Part shown: positions 1 to 8,194 of the stretch, one piece after another
Position numbering within the stretch: position 1 is the first letter of the stretch
Layout: every line of letters starts with the position of its first letter
Origin: JADJYF01 sp965278995
Lineage (GTDB): Bacteria; Pseudomonadota; Gammaproteobacteria; Ga0077536
Length of the DNA stretch: 64,000 nt
NCBI GenBank assembly: GCA_965278995.1
Contig: OZ257136.1
Location: 5,084,001-5,148,000 of the forward strand
Reading direction: 5' to 3'
The notes under the pieces: model-generated
The model's database searches: none
The model's input: the letters and a program-made list of their open reading frames with translations, nothing else
What the model was told of the DNA's origin: nothing
Program-made: the position numbers and the translations under genes

Positions 1-1591
1 TGCGGACGGCCTCACAGTGACGCCGGGTTGGGTCGACATCCACACGCATTACGATGCCCAGGTCACCTGGGATCCGATACTGCTGCAATCGACGCTCCAT
101 GGTGTCAGCTCGGTAGTGCTTGGTAATTGCGGTGTCGGTTTTGCACCGGCCAGACCGGATCGCCATGACTGGCTGATCAACCTGATGGAAGGGGTTGAAG
201 ACATTCCCGGAGTCTCGCTCAAGGCCGGCATGAACTGGCAGTGGGAGAGTTTTCCTCAGTACATCGATGCGCTCGACGCCATGCCGCGCACCATCGACGT
301 CGGTACGCAGATGACGCACGGCGCGCTGCGTACTTATGTGATGGGTCAACGCGGCGCCGATGATTTACCGGCGACAGCCGACGATCTCGCGCGCATGGCC
401 GAACTGATCCGCGAAGGCATGGCGGCTGGTGCGCTCGGCTTCTCGACGTCGCGCACCGCTGTGCACATCGATGTCGAGGGCCGCCCGGTGCCTGGCACGA
501 TGGCGCCCGCCGAAGAATTGATTGCCCTGGCACGCGCGGTCCGCGACAGCGGCCACGGTCTGGTCGAAATGGTGCTGGCCGGCGTTGCTGGCGAAGACAG
601 TCCGGCGCTCGATCGCGAGATGCAGCTCATTCGCCAGGTGGCGACCGCCGCCGAATGCCCGGTGATGTATCTGCAGGCGCAGCACAACTCCGACGCCGCG
701 CAATGGCGCCGCCAGCTCGACGTCTGCGAACAGGCCGCCCGTAGCGGCCAACAGCTCATTCCGCAAGTGGCCGGCCGCCCGATACCGATACTGTTCAGCA
801 TGGCCGGCGAGCACCCGTGGCGCTTCATGCCGAGCTATGCCGAAATCGCCAACCTGCCGCCCGCCGAGCGCGTGCGGCGCATGGCTGAGCCGCCGATGCG
901 CGCGCGTCTGCTGGCCGAACAGGATCCTAACGACACCGGTTTTTCCCTGCTCTACAAGAGCCCGAATTTGTGGGATGTGACCTATCCCGGTGGCGATCCA
1001 ATCAACTATCTGCCGGATCCACAGAACAACATCACGCGACTGGCGGCGCGCCAGGGCGTGAGTCCGTGGGCGCTGGCCTACGATCTTCTGCTCGAAAATG
1101 AGGGCAACTCTTTCCTGCTCTATACGGTGGCGGGTTATGCCGACGGCAATCCGCTGGCGGTGCACGAAATGCTGCGTCATCCATTGAGCGTGCTGGGTTT
1201 GAGCGATGCCGGCGCGCATTGCCGGTTCGTGTGTGACGGAGGCGTGCATACCTACATGCTCACGCATTGGGCCCGCGATCGCGCCCAGGATGATCCGCTG
1301 CACCTGCCGCTCGAATTCGTCGTGAAGAAGCTGACCGGCGACAATGCACGTCTTTATGGCCTGCACGATCGCGGTGTGCTCGAACCGGGTCGGCGTGCGG
1401 ATCTCAATCTCATCGATATGACGCGGCTTGGTTCGCTGACCCCGGAGATGGTTTACGACCTGCCGGCCGAGCAGCCACGGCTGCTGTGTCGCGCGACCGG
1501 CTATGTCGGAACTTACGTACTCGGCCAGCTGGTCCAGGCCGAGGGTCGTATCACTGACGCTCGTCCGGGGCGCGTGATCCGCGGGCGCTGA
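1..1591 (+). CDS. N-acyl-D-amino-acid deacylase family amidohydrolase (5' truncated by window edge)
   Basis: The reading frame is open from base 2, so the gene begins before the window; the GTG at 17 is an internal valine. About 529 residues are visible. The family (amidohydrolase 3, D-aminoacylase-like) hydrolyses N-acyl-D-amino acids or related cyclic amides using zinc. Visible motifs are the N-terminal metal-binding HxH in GWVDIHTHYDAQ, the GNCGVGFAP stretch carrying the cysteine that ligates zinc in D-aminoacylases, and a late SDAGAH motif with the catalytic aspartate. The C-terminal GVLEPGRRADLNLID segment is the usual return to the small beta domain. The family is sure; the substrate is not. 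Neighbouring genes do not point to D-amino-acid metabolism. Confidence 0.88.
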   Translation, partial: ADGLTVTPGWVDIHTHYDAQVTWDPILLQSTLHGVSSVVLGNCGVGFAPARPDRHDWLINLMEGVEDIPGVSLKAGMNWQWESFPQYIDALDAMPRTIDVGTQMTHGALRTYVMGQRGADDLPATADDLARMAELIREGMAAGALGFSTSRTAVHIDVEGRPVPGTMAPAEELIALARAVRDSGHGLVEMVLAGVAGEDSPALDREMQLIRQVATAAECPVMYLQAQHNSDAAQWRRQLDVCEQAARSGQQLIPQVAGRPIPILFSMAGEHPWRFMPSYAEIANLPPAERVRRMAEPPMRARLLAEQDPNDTGFSLLYKSPNLWDVTYPGGDPINYLPDPQNNITRLAARQGVSPWALAYDLLLENEGNSFLLYTVAGYADGNPLAVHEMLRHPLSVLGLSDAGAHCRFVCDGGVHTYMLTHWARDRAQDDPLHLPLEFVVKKLTGDNARLYGLHDRGVLEPGRRADLNLIDMTRLGSLTPEMVYDLPAEQPRLLCRATGYVGTYVLGQLVQAEGRITDARPGRVIRGR

Positions 1592-1599
1592 AGCAACCC

Positions 1600-1631
1600 G
1601 CCCGACAGGCGGCATTGGCCGCCTGTCGGGC
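1600..1631 (+). terminator. Strong hairpin after the amidohydrolase gene
   Basis: A perfect 13-bp stem (GCCCGACAGGCGG with its complement) and a 6-nt loop lie 8 bases after the stop codon. There is no T-run, so it is a terminator-like hairpin rather than a classical intrinsic terminator. Confidence 0.55.
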
Positions 1632-1690
1632 ATGCTCTCAGGAAAAGCGTCCGTCGCCCGCCGCCGCGGTTGCGATTCTTCGTGATTGCT

Positions 1691-1704
1691 TTGTCGAACG
1701 ACAA
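1691..1704. promoter_or_regulatory. Palindrome upstream of the MATE gene
   Basis: TTGTCGAACGACAA is a perfect 6-2-6 inverted repeat about 65 bases before the MATE start. Its left arm could double as a -35 hexamer. It may be an operator for an unidentified regulator; no regulator gene is adjacent. Confidence 0.3.
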
Positions 1705-1768
1705 GCTGTGCTAGCCTCTGCGGCCGCTGCTCGAACGCGGCGCGATTTCAGTCTGTCAATCACTGCTC

Positions 1769-3208
1769 ATGACACCCGTTACTCCATCCATTGGCCTACC
1801 GTTCTCCGGCCTGCCGGCGCAGCGCTTCGATGCGTTCGGCGCGGCACAGATCGACTGGCGCCAAGTGCTGGCGCTGGCTGGCCCCTTGATTGCGAACAGT
1901 GCCATCCAGGCGGCGTTGAACCTGATCGACACCTGGTTCGTCGGGCGTATTTCGACGACCGCGCTAGCTGGAATGGGCGCTGTGCACTGGCTGGTGATTG
2001 TGTTCATTGCCGTGCTTGGTGGCGTTGCCATGGCGGTGCAGACGGTGGTCGCACAAGCGCATGGCGGGCGGCGCTACGCGCGCGCCGCGCGGGCGACCTG
2101 GACCGCCCTGTGGGCGGCCTTGTTTACCTTGCCAGCGTTTGCGCTGCTCGGTTGGAATGGCCGTGCGCTGCTCGCGCCGTTCGCGTTGTCGGCCGACGTG
2201 AGCGAACTAGCGCTGCAGTTCTGGCAACCCCGCATGCTGGGCGCGGCCATCGGTGTCGCGCTGTGGGCCATTCTCGGCTTCTTTAACGGCATCGGGCTCG
2301 CCCGCGTAACCCTGTTCGTCAATCTGTTCACGCTGGCCATCAACGCGGTACTCGCACCGCTGTTCATTTTTCATTTCGGCTGGGGTGTGCCTGGTGCTGC
2401 GTGGGCGACGAATTGTGCCACCGCCGCGGGGCTGCTGATCACGCTCGGCTTGTTCCTGTACCTGCCCGGGCTCGCCCGCTACAAGGCGCGCCTCACCTGG
2501 CATTTCGATCGGCGGATGCTGCTGAAACAGATTGCGCTTGGTCTGCCGATGGGCGTGATGCTGGCGGCCGATATTTTCGGCTTCGCGTTATTTCAGTTGA
2601 TGCAGGTGAAACTGAGCGCGGTCGACGGCGCCGCCAGTCAGGTCATCATGATGTTGACTTCGATCGCCTACATGCCGGCAATCGGCGTTGCACTGGCCGG
2701 CACCACCCTGGTCGGCCAATCCATCGGCGCAGGCGATCATGCCTGGGCGCGTAGAGTCGGCAACGCCGTTGTTTTTCTGGCAACGACTTACATGGGCGCG
2801 ATTGGTCTGTTTCTCGGTCTGACCAGCGGCTGGTTGATCCCGCTGTTCGTCTCGCCACAGGATGCCCTGTCGGCCGAGGTCGTGCGCACCGGCGTCGCCC
2901 TCATGTGGCTGGCCGGCGCGTATCAGTTGTTCGATGGTCTGAATCTCGGTGCAGGCTTCTGTCTGCGCGGTGCCGGCGATGCGCTGGTGCCGGCTGCTCT
3001 GACGCTGTTTACGTCGTGGTGTGTGTTTGTCCCGCTGGCGCACAGTCTGGCGTTTGCACCTGGCGACGGCTGGGTGCACTGGTTGCCACAGTTCGGCTAC
3101 GGCGCTGCCGGCGCCTGGGCAGCGGCTGTCATCTATGTCGCCCTGATCGGCATTGTCATGCTGCTGCGCTGGCGCTCGCGCGCCTGGGAGCAGATGGTCG
3201 TGCGCTGA
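1769..3208 (+). CDS. MATE family efflux transporter
   Basis: A 479-residue integral membrane protein of the multidrug and toxic compound extrusion family, which exports cationic compounds in exchange for Na+ or H+. The first helix starts near WRQVLALAGPLIANSAIQAALNLIDTWFVG, the typical MATE opening in which the transporter repeat begins. About 12 hydrophobic segments are visible, and the total length is normal for the family. The ATG at 1769 lacks a strong Shine-Dalgarno sequence, but the preceding short N-terminal tail is plausible. It converges with the acyl-CoA dehydrogenase operon on the other strand and appears to be monocistronic. Substrate unknown. Confidence 0.9.
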   Translation: MTPVTPSIGLPFSGLPAQRFDAFGAAQIDWRQVLALAGPLIANSAIQAALNLIDTWFVGRISTTALAGMGAVHWLVIVFIAVLGGVAMAVQTVVAQAHGGRRYARAARATWTALWAALFTLPAFALLGWNGRALLAPFALSADVSELALQFWQPRMLGAAIGVALWAILGFFNGIGLARVTLFVNLFTLAINAVLAPLFIFHFGWGVPGAAWATNCATAAGLLITLGLFLYLPGLARYKARLTWHFDRRMLLKQIALGLPMGVMLAADIFGFALFQLMQVKLSAVDGAASQVIMMLTSIAYMPAIGVALAGTTLVGQSIGAGDHAWARRVGNAVVFLATTYMGAIGLFLGLTSGWLIPLFVSPQDALSAEVVRTGVALMWLAGAYQLFDGLNLGAGFCLRGAGDALVPAALTLFTSWCVFVPLAHSLAFAPGDGWVHWLPQFGYGAAGAWAAAVIYVALIGIVMLLRWRSRAWEQMVVR

Positions 3209-3247
3209 AGCGTCTGATCGCGTCGAACGCGCGTCTACGCAATTGCG

Positions 3248-4525
3248 TTATCGGGCGCGTGGCGGATTGCGCGGCACATCGCGGAAGGGGCCGCCGTCCA
3301 GGCGCGGTTCGCGTGGTAGATCGAGCACGCGTTCAGCAATGATGTTGCGCTGAATTTCGTCGGTACCACCCGCAATTGAAGTGGCAGGTACCGACAGCAG
3401 GATTTCAGCAATCAAACCGTCGTGCGGCCCGTCGCGGCCGGCCAGCATGGCGTCGGCGCCGCTGATGAGCGTATGAACGTGGGCCGCGGCGCGCGCAACG
3501 TGACTCGCCGCGAGTTTGCCGAGCGAGCCCTCAGGTCCCTCGGGGCGGCCGAGTTCTTTCGCGGCACGAGCGCGCTGCGCCAGCCATTCCGCGCTACGCG
3601 CCTGCATCAGCAGACGCGCAAGTTCCTGACGCACGGCGGGGTCGGCAATACGCCCGGTTTCACGCGCCCGCGGCAGCGCGAGATCGACCCGGCCGGCGCG
3701 CTGCGCATACCACTTGTAGGGTTCCATAACGGTGGCGATTTCCGCCCGTTCTTCGTCGTAGATGCGGCCAGAACGCGCCGATACCCGGCCCCAGCGTCGC
3801 AGCGCGTCGGCGCCACGACGTTCATGCGCCAGAGTCGTCATCGCAATTTTCCAGCCGTCGCCGATCGCCCCCACCAGATTTTCGTGAGGAACATGCGCAT
3901 CGGTGAAGAAGACCTGATTGAACGAGGCATAGCCGTTCATCTGCCGCAGTGGTTGCACCTCGATGCCAGGCTGCGCCATATCGATGATGAAATACGACAT
4001 GCCTTGATGCTTCGGCATATCCCAATCGGTGCGGGCGAGCAGCAGTCCCCAATGCGCGTGATGCGCGCTGGTGGTCCACAATTTCTGGCCGTTGATCCGC
4101 CAGCCGGTGCCTTCACCATTCCCTGACCGGTTGACTTCAGCGCGGGTCGTGGCGCCAGCCAGATCGGAGCCACTGCCGGGCTCGCTGAACAACTGGCACC
4201 AGGTATCCTCACCGGTCAGGATACGACGCAGAAAACGCTGCTTGTGCGTCTCGCTGCCGTGCTCGAGCAGCGTTGCCGCTGCGAGCAGACGGATGCCGAT
4301 GCGGGCGACACCGCAAGCGCCGAGTGCCTCGAACTCAGCTTCGATGGCCGGCACCATCGCGACCGGCAGGCCGCGACCGAACCATGCTGTTGGCCACTGC
4401 GGCATGCCCCAGCCGGAATCAGCGAGCAGGCCACGCCAGTCAATCAAACTTGCCTGCGGATCCCAATGGGCGGCGAGCCAGTCCCGTACTTCCGCCACGA
4501 CTTCGTGCTCGGACAGCGCACTCAT
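3248..4525 (-). CDS. Acyl-CoA dehydrogenase (large, FadE26/ChsE-like subunit)
   Basis: A 425-residue acyl-CoA dehydrogenase that oxidises an acyl-CoA to the alpha,beta-enoyl-CoA using FAD. The central WCQLFSEPGSGSDLAGATTRA motif contacts FAD and substrate, and SIAGGTDEIQRNIIAERVLDLPREP is the C-terminal FAD/adenine loop. It overlaps the upstream, shorter dehydrogenase by an ATGA junction. Two dissimilar ACADs encoded side by side are the hallmark of alpha2beta2 heterotetrameric enzymes known from steroid side-chain degradation in actinobacteria; similar pairs occur in proteobacteria. The preceding CoA-transferase suggests that an activated bulky acid is the substrate. The actual substrate is an inference. 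Confidence 0.9.
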   Translation of the reverse strand: MSALSEHEVVAEVRDWLAAHWDPQASLIDWRGLLADSGWGMPQWPTAWFGRGLPVAMVPAIEAEFEALGACGVARIGIRLLAAATLLEHGSETHKQRFLRRILTGEDTWCQLFSEPGSGSDLAGATTRAEVNRSGNGEGTGWRINGQKLWTTSAHHAHWGLLLARTDWDMPKHQGMSYFIIDMAQPGIEVQPLRQMNGYASFNQVFFTDAHVPHENLVGAIGDGWKIAMTTLAHERRGADALRRWGRVSARSGRIYDEERAEIATVMEPYKWYAQRAGRVDLALPRARETGRIADPAVRQELARLLMQARSAEWLAQRARAAKELGRPEGPEGSLGKLAASHVARAAAHVHTLISGADAMLAGRDGPHDGLIAEILLSVPATSIAGGTDEIQRNIIAERVLDLPREPRLDGGPFRDVPRNPPRAR

Positions 4526-5670
4526 GTCGCAGCCTCCACCAGCGCGAGGTAACGTTCACGGTAATGGCAGGCATCGCCGAGCAGAACTTCGGAACTTTTA
4601 GCGCGTTTGAACCAGAGCTGCATGTCGTGATCCCAGGTGAAGCCGATACCGCCGTGGATCTGGATGCAGTCAATAGCGGCGTGCAAGCAGGCATCCGCCG
4701 CACAGGCTTTGGCAAGCGCCGCCAGTGCAGATGCCTCGGGGTCGTCCTCAGCCAGTGCGGCAACGGCATAACACGCGCCGGCATGGGCGAGTTCGACTTC
4801 GAGCAGCAACTCGGCGCACTTGTGCTTGATGGCTTGGAATGAACCTATCGGGCGCCCGAACTGCATGCGCAGTTTGGCGTAGTCAACGGCGGCATCGAGC
4901 AGGGTGCGCGCGCTGCCGACCATTTCGCAGGCGAGCGCAGCTGCTGCCTGATCGAGCGTTCGTGCAAGCGTCGCCGCGCCTGCGCCGGGTACACCCAGTT
5001 GTCGTGCCGGTACCTGGTGAAACACGAGCTCGGCGAGTTTGCGTGTTGTATCGATGGTTTCGAGCAGACGACGCTCGAGGCCGGCACACGGTGCTTCGAC
5101 GGCGAACAGCGAGAGACCTAGCTCGCCGGTCGTGCCGGGCTCGCGAGCGGCGACGATAATCAAGTCGGCCGTATGGCCATCGAGGACGAATCTCTTGGTT
5201 CCCTCGAGCAGGTGGCTTTCGCCTGTCTTGGTCGCGGTCAGCGCAGTACCACCGGCGTCCCAGCGGCCGTTGGTCTCGACCCAGGCCAGCGTGGCGATCC
5301 GCTCGCCGCTCGCGATCGGCGGTAGCAGTTCGATTTTCTCCGTCTCGGTTGCCCCATTTAGGATGGCCTGCGTGGCGAGTACCGCTGACGCGAAGTAAGG
5401 CGCGCAGAACAGCGCGCGTCCCATTTCTTCAAGTGCGATTCCGAGCTCGACGAACGTATAGCCCTGGCCGCCGTAACACAGCGGCACCTGCAGACCTGTC
5501 AGCCCGAGCTCATCGCAGGCGCGGCGCCAGACGGCCCGATCGAAACCGGCGCTGGTCGCCATCTGACTGCGCACTTCGCCAGGTGGCGAATGATCGCGTA
5601 GGAAACGGCGGATGGTCGCGCGGAACTGCTCCTGTTCGTCCGTAAAATTGAACCGCATGCTGTCGCTCAT
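4522..5670 (-). CDS. Acyl-CoA dehydrogenase (small partner subunit)
   Basis: A 382-residue acyl-CoA dehydrogenase. The start is taken at the ATG giving MSDSMRFNFTDEQEQFRATIRRF, where the family N-terminus begins; a TTG 30 bases upstream (5700) is the alternative and would overlap the CoA-transferase stop. Visible family regions are MQFGRPIGSFQAIKHKCAEL and IQIHGGIGFTWDHDMQLWFKRA in the C-terminal helical domain. It stands first of the two ACADs and is coupled to the second through ATGA. The middle domain lacks the classical FSEPGSGSD motif seen in its partner, which fits a heteromeric complex where only one subunit type carries full FAD and catalytic residues. Confidence 0.88.
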   Translation of the reverse strand: MSDSMRFNFTDEQEQFRATIRRFLRDHSPPGEVRSQMATSAGFDRAVWRRACDELGLTGLQVPLCYGGQGYTFVELGIALEEMGRALFCAPYFASAVLATQAILNGATETEKIELLPPIASGERIATLAWVETNGRWDAGGTALTATKTGESHLLEGTKRFVLDGHTADLIIVAAREPGTTGELGLSLFAVEAPCAGLERRLLETIDTTRKLAELVFHQVPARQLGVPGAGAATLARTLDQAAAALACEMVGSARTLLDAAVDYAKLRMQFGRPIGSFQAIKHKCAELLLEVELAHAGACYAVAALAEDDPEASALAALAKACAADACLHAAIDCIQIHGGIGFTWDHDMQLWFKRAKSSEVLLGDACHYRERYLALVEAAT

Positions 5671-5696
5671 TACGTGGCTGCCTTGGTCTTGCGGTC

Positions 5697-6857
5697 TCAA
5701 TACACGCCGGCGACTTTCATCGCCGCGATGGCCGCCGCGTCGTAACCCAGGCCTTGGAGGATTTCCTCGGTGTGCTGCCCGAGTGCGGCGAATTCGAATT
5801 TGAGCTGACCAGGCTCATGCTTGAACTTCATCGGTATGCCGATGTGCTCCCAGCCGCGGGCGTCTTCAACGATCATCTGGCGATGTCGGAGCTGTGGATC
5901 GTCCGCAGCTTCGCGCAGATTCTTCACCGGGGCGACCGAGGCGTTGACGCCTTCGAAGAAAGCGACCCATTCAGCCTGCGTGCGCGTGCGGAACGTTTCG
6001 CGCAGAAAATCTTTGACCGGGTTCTGCCGCGGCCCGGGTGGCGGTTTGCACAGGTCGAGCAGGTCGGGTCGGCCGAGCTTATTCAGGATTGCTTCGGCGA
6101 AATGGATCTCGGAGCCGCCGATCACGATGTGACGGGCGTCGAGCGTGGAATAGATTTCGTACATCGCGTAGCCGCCGAGCGCACGTTCGTAGGCCAGGTC
6201 AGGTGGTGCTTTATCGGCGAAGACAGTGCCCATGTTGTTCGGGATGGCGGCGATCAATGCATCCGCCATTGCCATGTCGATGTAATCGCCCTGACTGGTA
6301 TCCTTGCGCCGGAGCAGGGCCATCAGCACGGCCGACAGCGCCATCATCGACGACAGCATGTCAGCGTTGGCAATGCCCGGGATGGCCGGTTGACGGTCGG
6401 CGCCCTGATTGATGCTCAGAATACCGGCAATGGCTTCGGTTGCCAGATCGTGCGCCGGATTCTGCGCATAAGGGCCATCCTGACCAAACGCCGACATCGA
6501 ACAATAGACGATGCCGGGATGACGCGCGCGAACCTGTTCATAGCCGACGCCGAGCCGTGTCGCAACGCCGGGCCGGAACGCCTCGATCATGACGTCGCAA
6601 GTGGCGGCGAGTTGCAGCGCGCATTCGCGGCCCTGTTCGGTCTTGAGATTGAGCTGGATGCTTTTTTTGTTGCGATGGGTGTTGGCGAAATAGACCGTCA
6701 TGCCGTCACGACGCGGGCCGATGTCGCGATTGGGTTCGCCGCTGCCTGTCGGCTCGAGTTTGATCACGTCCGCGCCGTGGTCGGCCATCATCTGCGTCAG
6801 CAGCGGGCCGGGCAGAAAGAGCGACAGGTCCAGGACACGAATGCCTTCGAGTTTCAT
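5697..6857 (-). CDS. CaiB/BaiF family CoA-transferase
   Basis: A 386-residue class III CoA-transferase that moves CoA between acids through an aspartyl-CoA thioester. The N-terminal GIRVLDLSLFLPGPLLTQ and ADHGADVIKLEPTGSGEPNR segments are family signatures, and the catalytic aspartate should be the one in NPAHDLATEA. It is promoter-proximal in a three-gene operon (CoA-transferase, small ACAD, large ACAD) and the stop codon lies within 30 bases of the next start. It probably activates the acid that the two dehydrogenases oxidise. Specific substrate not deducible. Confidence 0.9.
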   Translation of the reverse strand: MKLEGIRVLDLSLFLPGPLLTQMMADHGADVIKLEPTGSGEPNRDIGPRRDGMTVYFANTHRNKKSIQLNLKTEQGRECALQLAATCDVMIEAFRPGVATRLGVGYEQVRARHPGIVYCSMSAFGQDGPYAQNPAHDLATEAIAGILSINQGADRQPAIPGIANADMLSSMMALSAVLMALLRRKDTSQGDYIDMAMADALIAAIPNNMGTVFADKAPPDLAYERALGGYAMYEIYSTLDARHIVIGGSEIHFAEAILNKLGRPDLLDLCKPPPGPRQNPVKDFLRETFRTRTQAEWVAFFEGVNASVAPVKNLREAADDPQLRHRQMIVEDARGWEHIGIPMKFKHEPGQLKFEFAALGQHTEEILQGLGYDAAAIAAMKVAGVY

Positions 6858-6965
6858 GAGTCAGCTCCGGTGTTCAAAGGATGCGCAGCGTCGTCGCGCA
6901 GGCGCCGATCATAACAGCCTCAAGCAGTGCGACACGCGAGCCCGACAGCAACGTGGCGGCAGCGG

Positions 6966-7679
6966 TCAGAACAGTGTGGCGGGTACACGCTGGTAGGCGC
7001 TCTTGATATAGATTGCGGCGATTTTCTGGCCGTCCCACACATAGCAGTAGTGCGGGCCCTGCACGACGGGTGCGATCAGGCGCGGCCGAAACACGGCCAC
7101 GCATTCGCCGCCGGCGTCGCGCACGCTGTCGTAGACAATGCCATTGGAACCGGCGTCGCGCAGCTGACGTGCGAACGCCTGCGCGGCACCGTAAGCATCC
7201 GGATCGGGGTCGTAGAGCGGCAGGTGACGCTGATGGCGTCCGCGGACATCGTGAAATGAAGCGACGATGTCAGCCGCATAACTGCGCATGTCTATTTCCA
7301 TCGGCGCTTCAGCAGTCGCTGCAAGAAAGCGGGCGCGATGGAAGGCCGTCTCGACGATTGCAGTGTGGATGGTCGCTGCGGCGTAGTACACGCCGAAAGT
7401 GCCATCGGTGTAGCGACTGCCGATTCGATTGAGGTGGGTGAACGCTGCCATGATCGGCGTTGTCCCGGGCCCGCTGATGCGATCCTCGGGAGCGACCAGA
7501 GCGAGTTCACCGGACTCGTCGCGCAGGCGCGGATTGGTCAGGCTCTCGAGGGCGTAGATGCTCTCGAGATCGCCGGCAGCCGCCACGCGATCAAACAGGC
7601 CGGCAGGCGGGTAGCGGCTGGCGATCAAGCGCCAGGACGGTTTCCAGTTGATGGCCCGCCGTGGGGCCGTCAGGACCAT
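6966..7679 (-). CDS. RES domain toxin
   Basis: A 237-residue RES-domain protein, the toxin half of RES-Xre modules; characterised members degrade NAD+. The start is placed at the ATG giving MVLTAPRRAINWKPSWRLIASRYPP because the open frame upstream of it is the antisense/other-frame image of the antitoxin. Family features are the early WRL arginine, the FTHLNRIGSRYTDGTFGVYYAA block, the TAIVETAF glutamate and the IVYDSVRD serine region. Its ATG overlaps the antitoxin stop by 10 bases, the usual coupled order of antitoxin first, toxin second. Confidence 0.87.
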   Translation of the reverse strand: MVLTAPRRAINWKPSWRLIASRYPPAGLFDRVAAAGDLESIYALESLTNPRLRDESGELALVAPEDRISGPGTTPIMAAFTHLNRIGSRYTDGTFGVYYAAATIHTAIVETAFHRARFLAATAEAPMEIDMRSYAADIVASFHDVRGRHQRHLPLYDPDPDAYGAAQAFARQLRDAGSNGIVYDSVRDAGGECVAVFRPRLIAPVVQGPHYCYVWDGQKIAAIYIKSAYQRVPATLF

Positions 7680-8080
7680 CCGCGCGCGGCGTCGAGATAT
7701 TCCCGCACGATGAACAGATCCGCGACCTGTCCAGACAGCAGACGGTCCAGTGCCGGCCGGCCACCAAAAGGCGCTGCGGTATTCGGGCGGCGTAACCAGC
7801 CATCGGCAGCCGCAGGGTCGGGCAGTAGAACCTGCAGCGCCTGATAGATGCCGAAGACATACGACAACCGTTCGAGCTTGTCGCGCGACAGCCGGGCGCT
7901 GTCGGGTGCTTTCTTCCATTTGAAATATGTACTGCGGCTGTGCTCGTCGAAGCCGAGCAGGCGCATGGTCTGCGCTTCATTCAGGGCCCAGGCACGGGCG
8001 ATGTTGAAATAGGTCCGCAATGCGGCCCCGGGTTGGATAACGCCCGCGGTTTGTGGCGTTTCTGGCTGATGACGGGTCAT
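7670..8080 (-). CDS. MbcA/ParS/Xre-type antitoxin (DUF2384)
   Basis: A 136-residue protein (147 if the GTG at 8113 is used) directly upstream of and overlapping the RES toxin. It has an N-terminal helical Xre-like part (QTMRLLGFDEHSRSTYFKWKK) and a C-terminal toxin-binding part with the family pattern P.F.GRPALDRLLSGQVADLFIVREYLDAARG, where the last segment inserts into the toxin active site in known complexes. I prefer the ATG at 8080 because the GTG start would sit directly against the palindromic operator. Neither start has a clear ribosome-binding site. It should neutralise the toxin and autoregulate the pair. Confidence 0.85.
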   Translation of the reverse strand: MTRHQPETPQTAGVIQPGAALRTYFNIARAWALNEAQTMRLLGFDEHSRSTYFKWKKAPDSARLSRDKLERLSYVFGIYQALQVLLPDPAAADGWLRRPNTAAPFGGRPALDRLLSGQVADLFIVREYLDAARGWS

Positions 8081-8114
8081 GGCTATATCGACTGACGGCT
8101 GTCGGCCGCCCACC

Positions 8115-8136
8115 TTAAGTACATATTAGTACTGAA
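8115..8136. promoter_or_regulatory. Operator candidate for the RES-Xre module
   Basis: Inverted repeat TTAAGTAC-N6-GTACTGAA with 7 of 8 base pairs matching lies immediately upstream of the antitoxin gene. Its AT-richness and position fit autoregulation by the antitoxin or antitoxin-toxin complex. Confidence 0.5.
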
Positions 8137-8159
8137 AATGGGACCTAGTCCACTATAGG

Positions 8160-8185
8160 ACGCGCGGCGTCCACTCGCCGCGCGT
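8160..8185 (-). terminator. Hairpin downstream of the SDR gene
   Basis: Perfect 10-bp stem ACGCGCGGCG/CGCCGCGCGT with a 6-nt loop, just past the stop codon of the SDR gene read on the minus strand. It lies between that gene and the RES-Xre promoter. No T-run follows. Confidence 0.45.
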
Positions 8186-8194
8186 TCTCCAGGC

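Noticed and set aside
365..1633. 422-codon minus-strand open frame opposite the amidohydrolase
   Set aside because: Shadow of a well-supported gene, with no recognisable domain.
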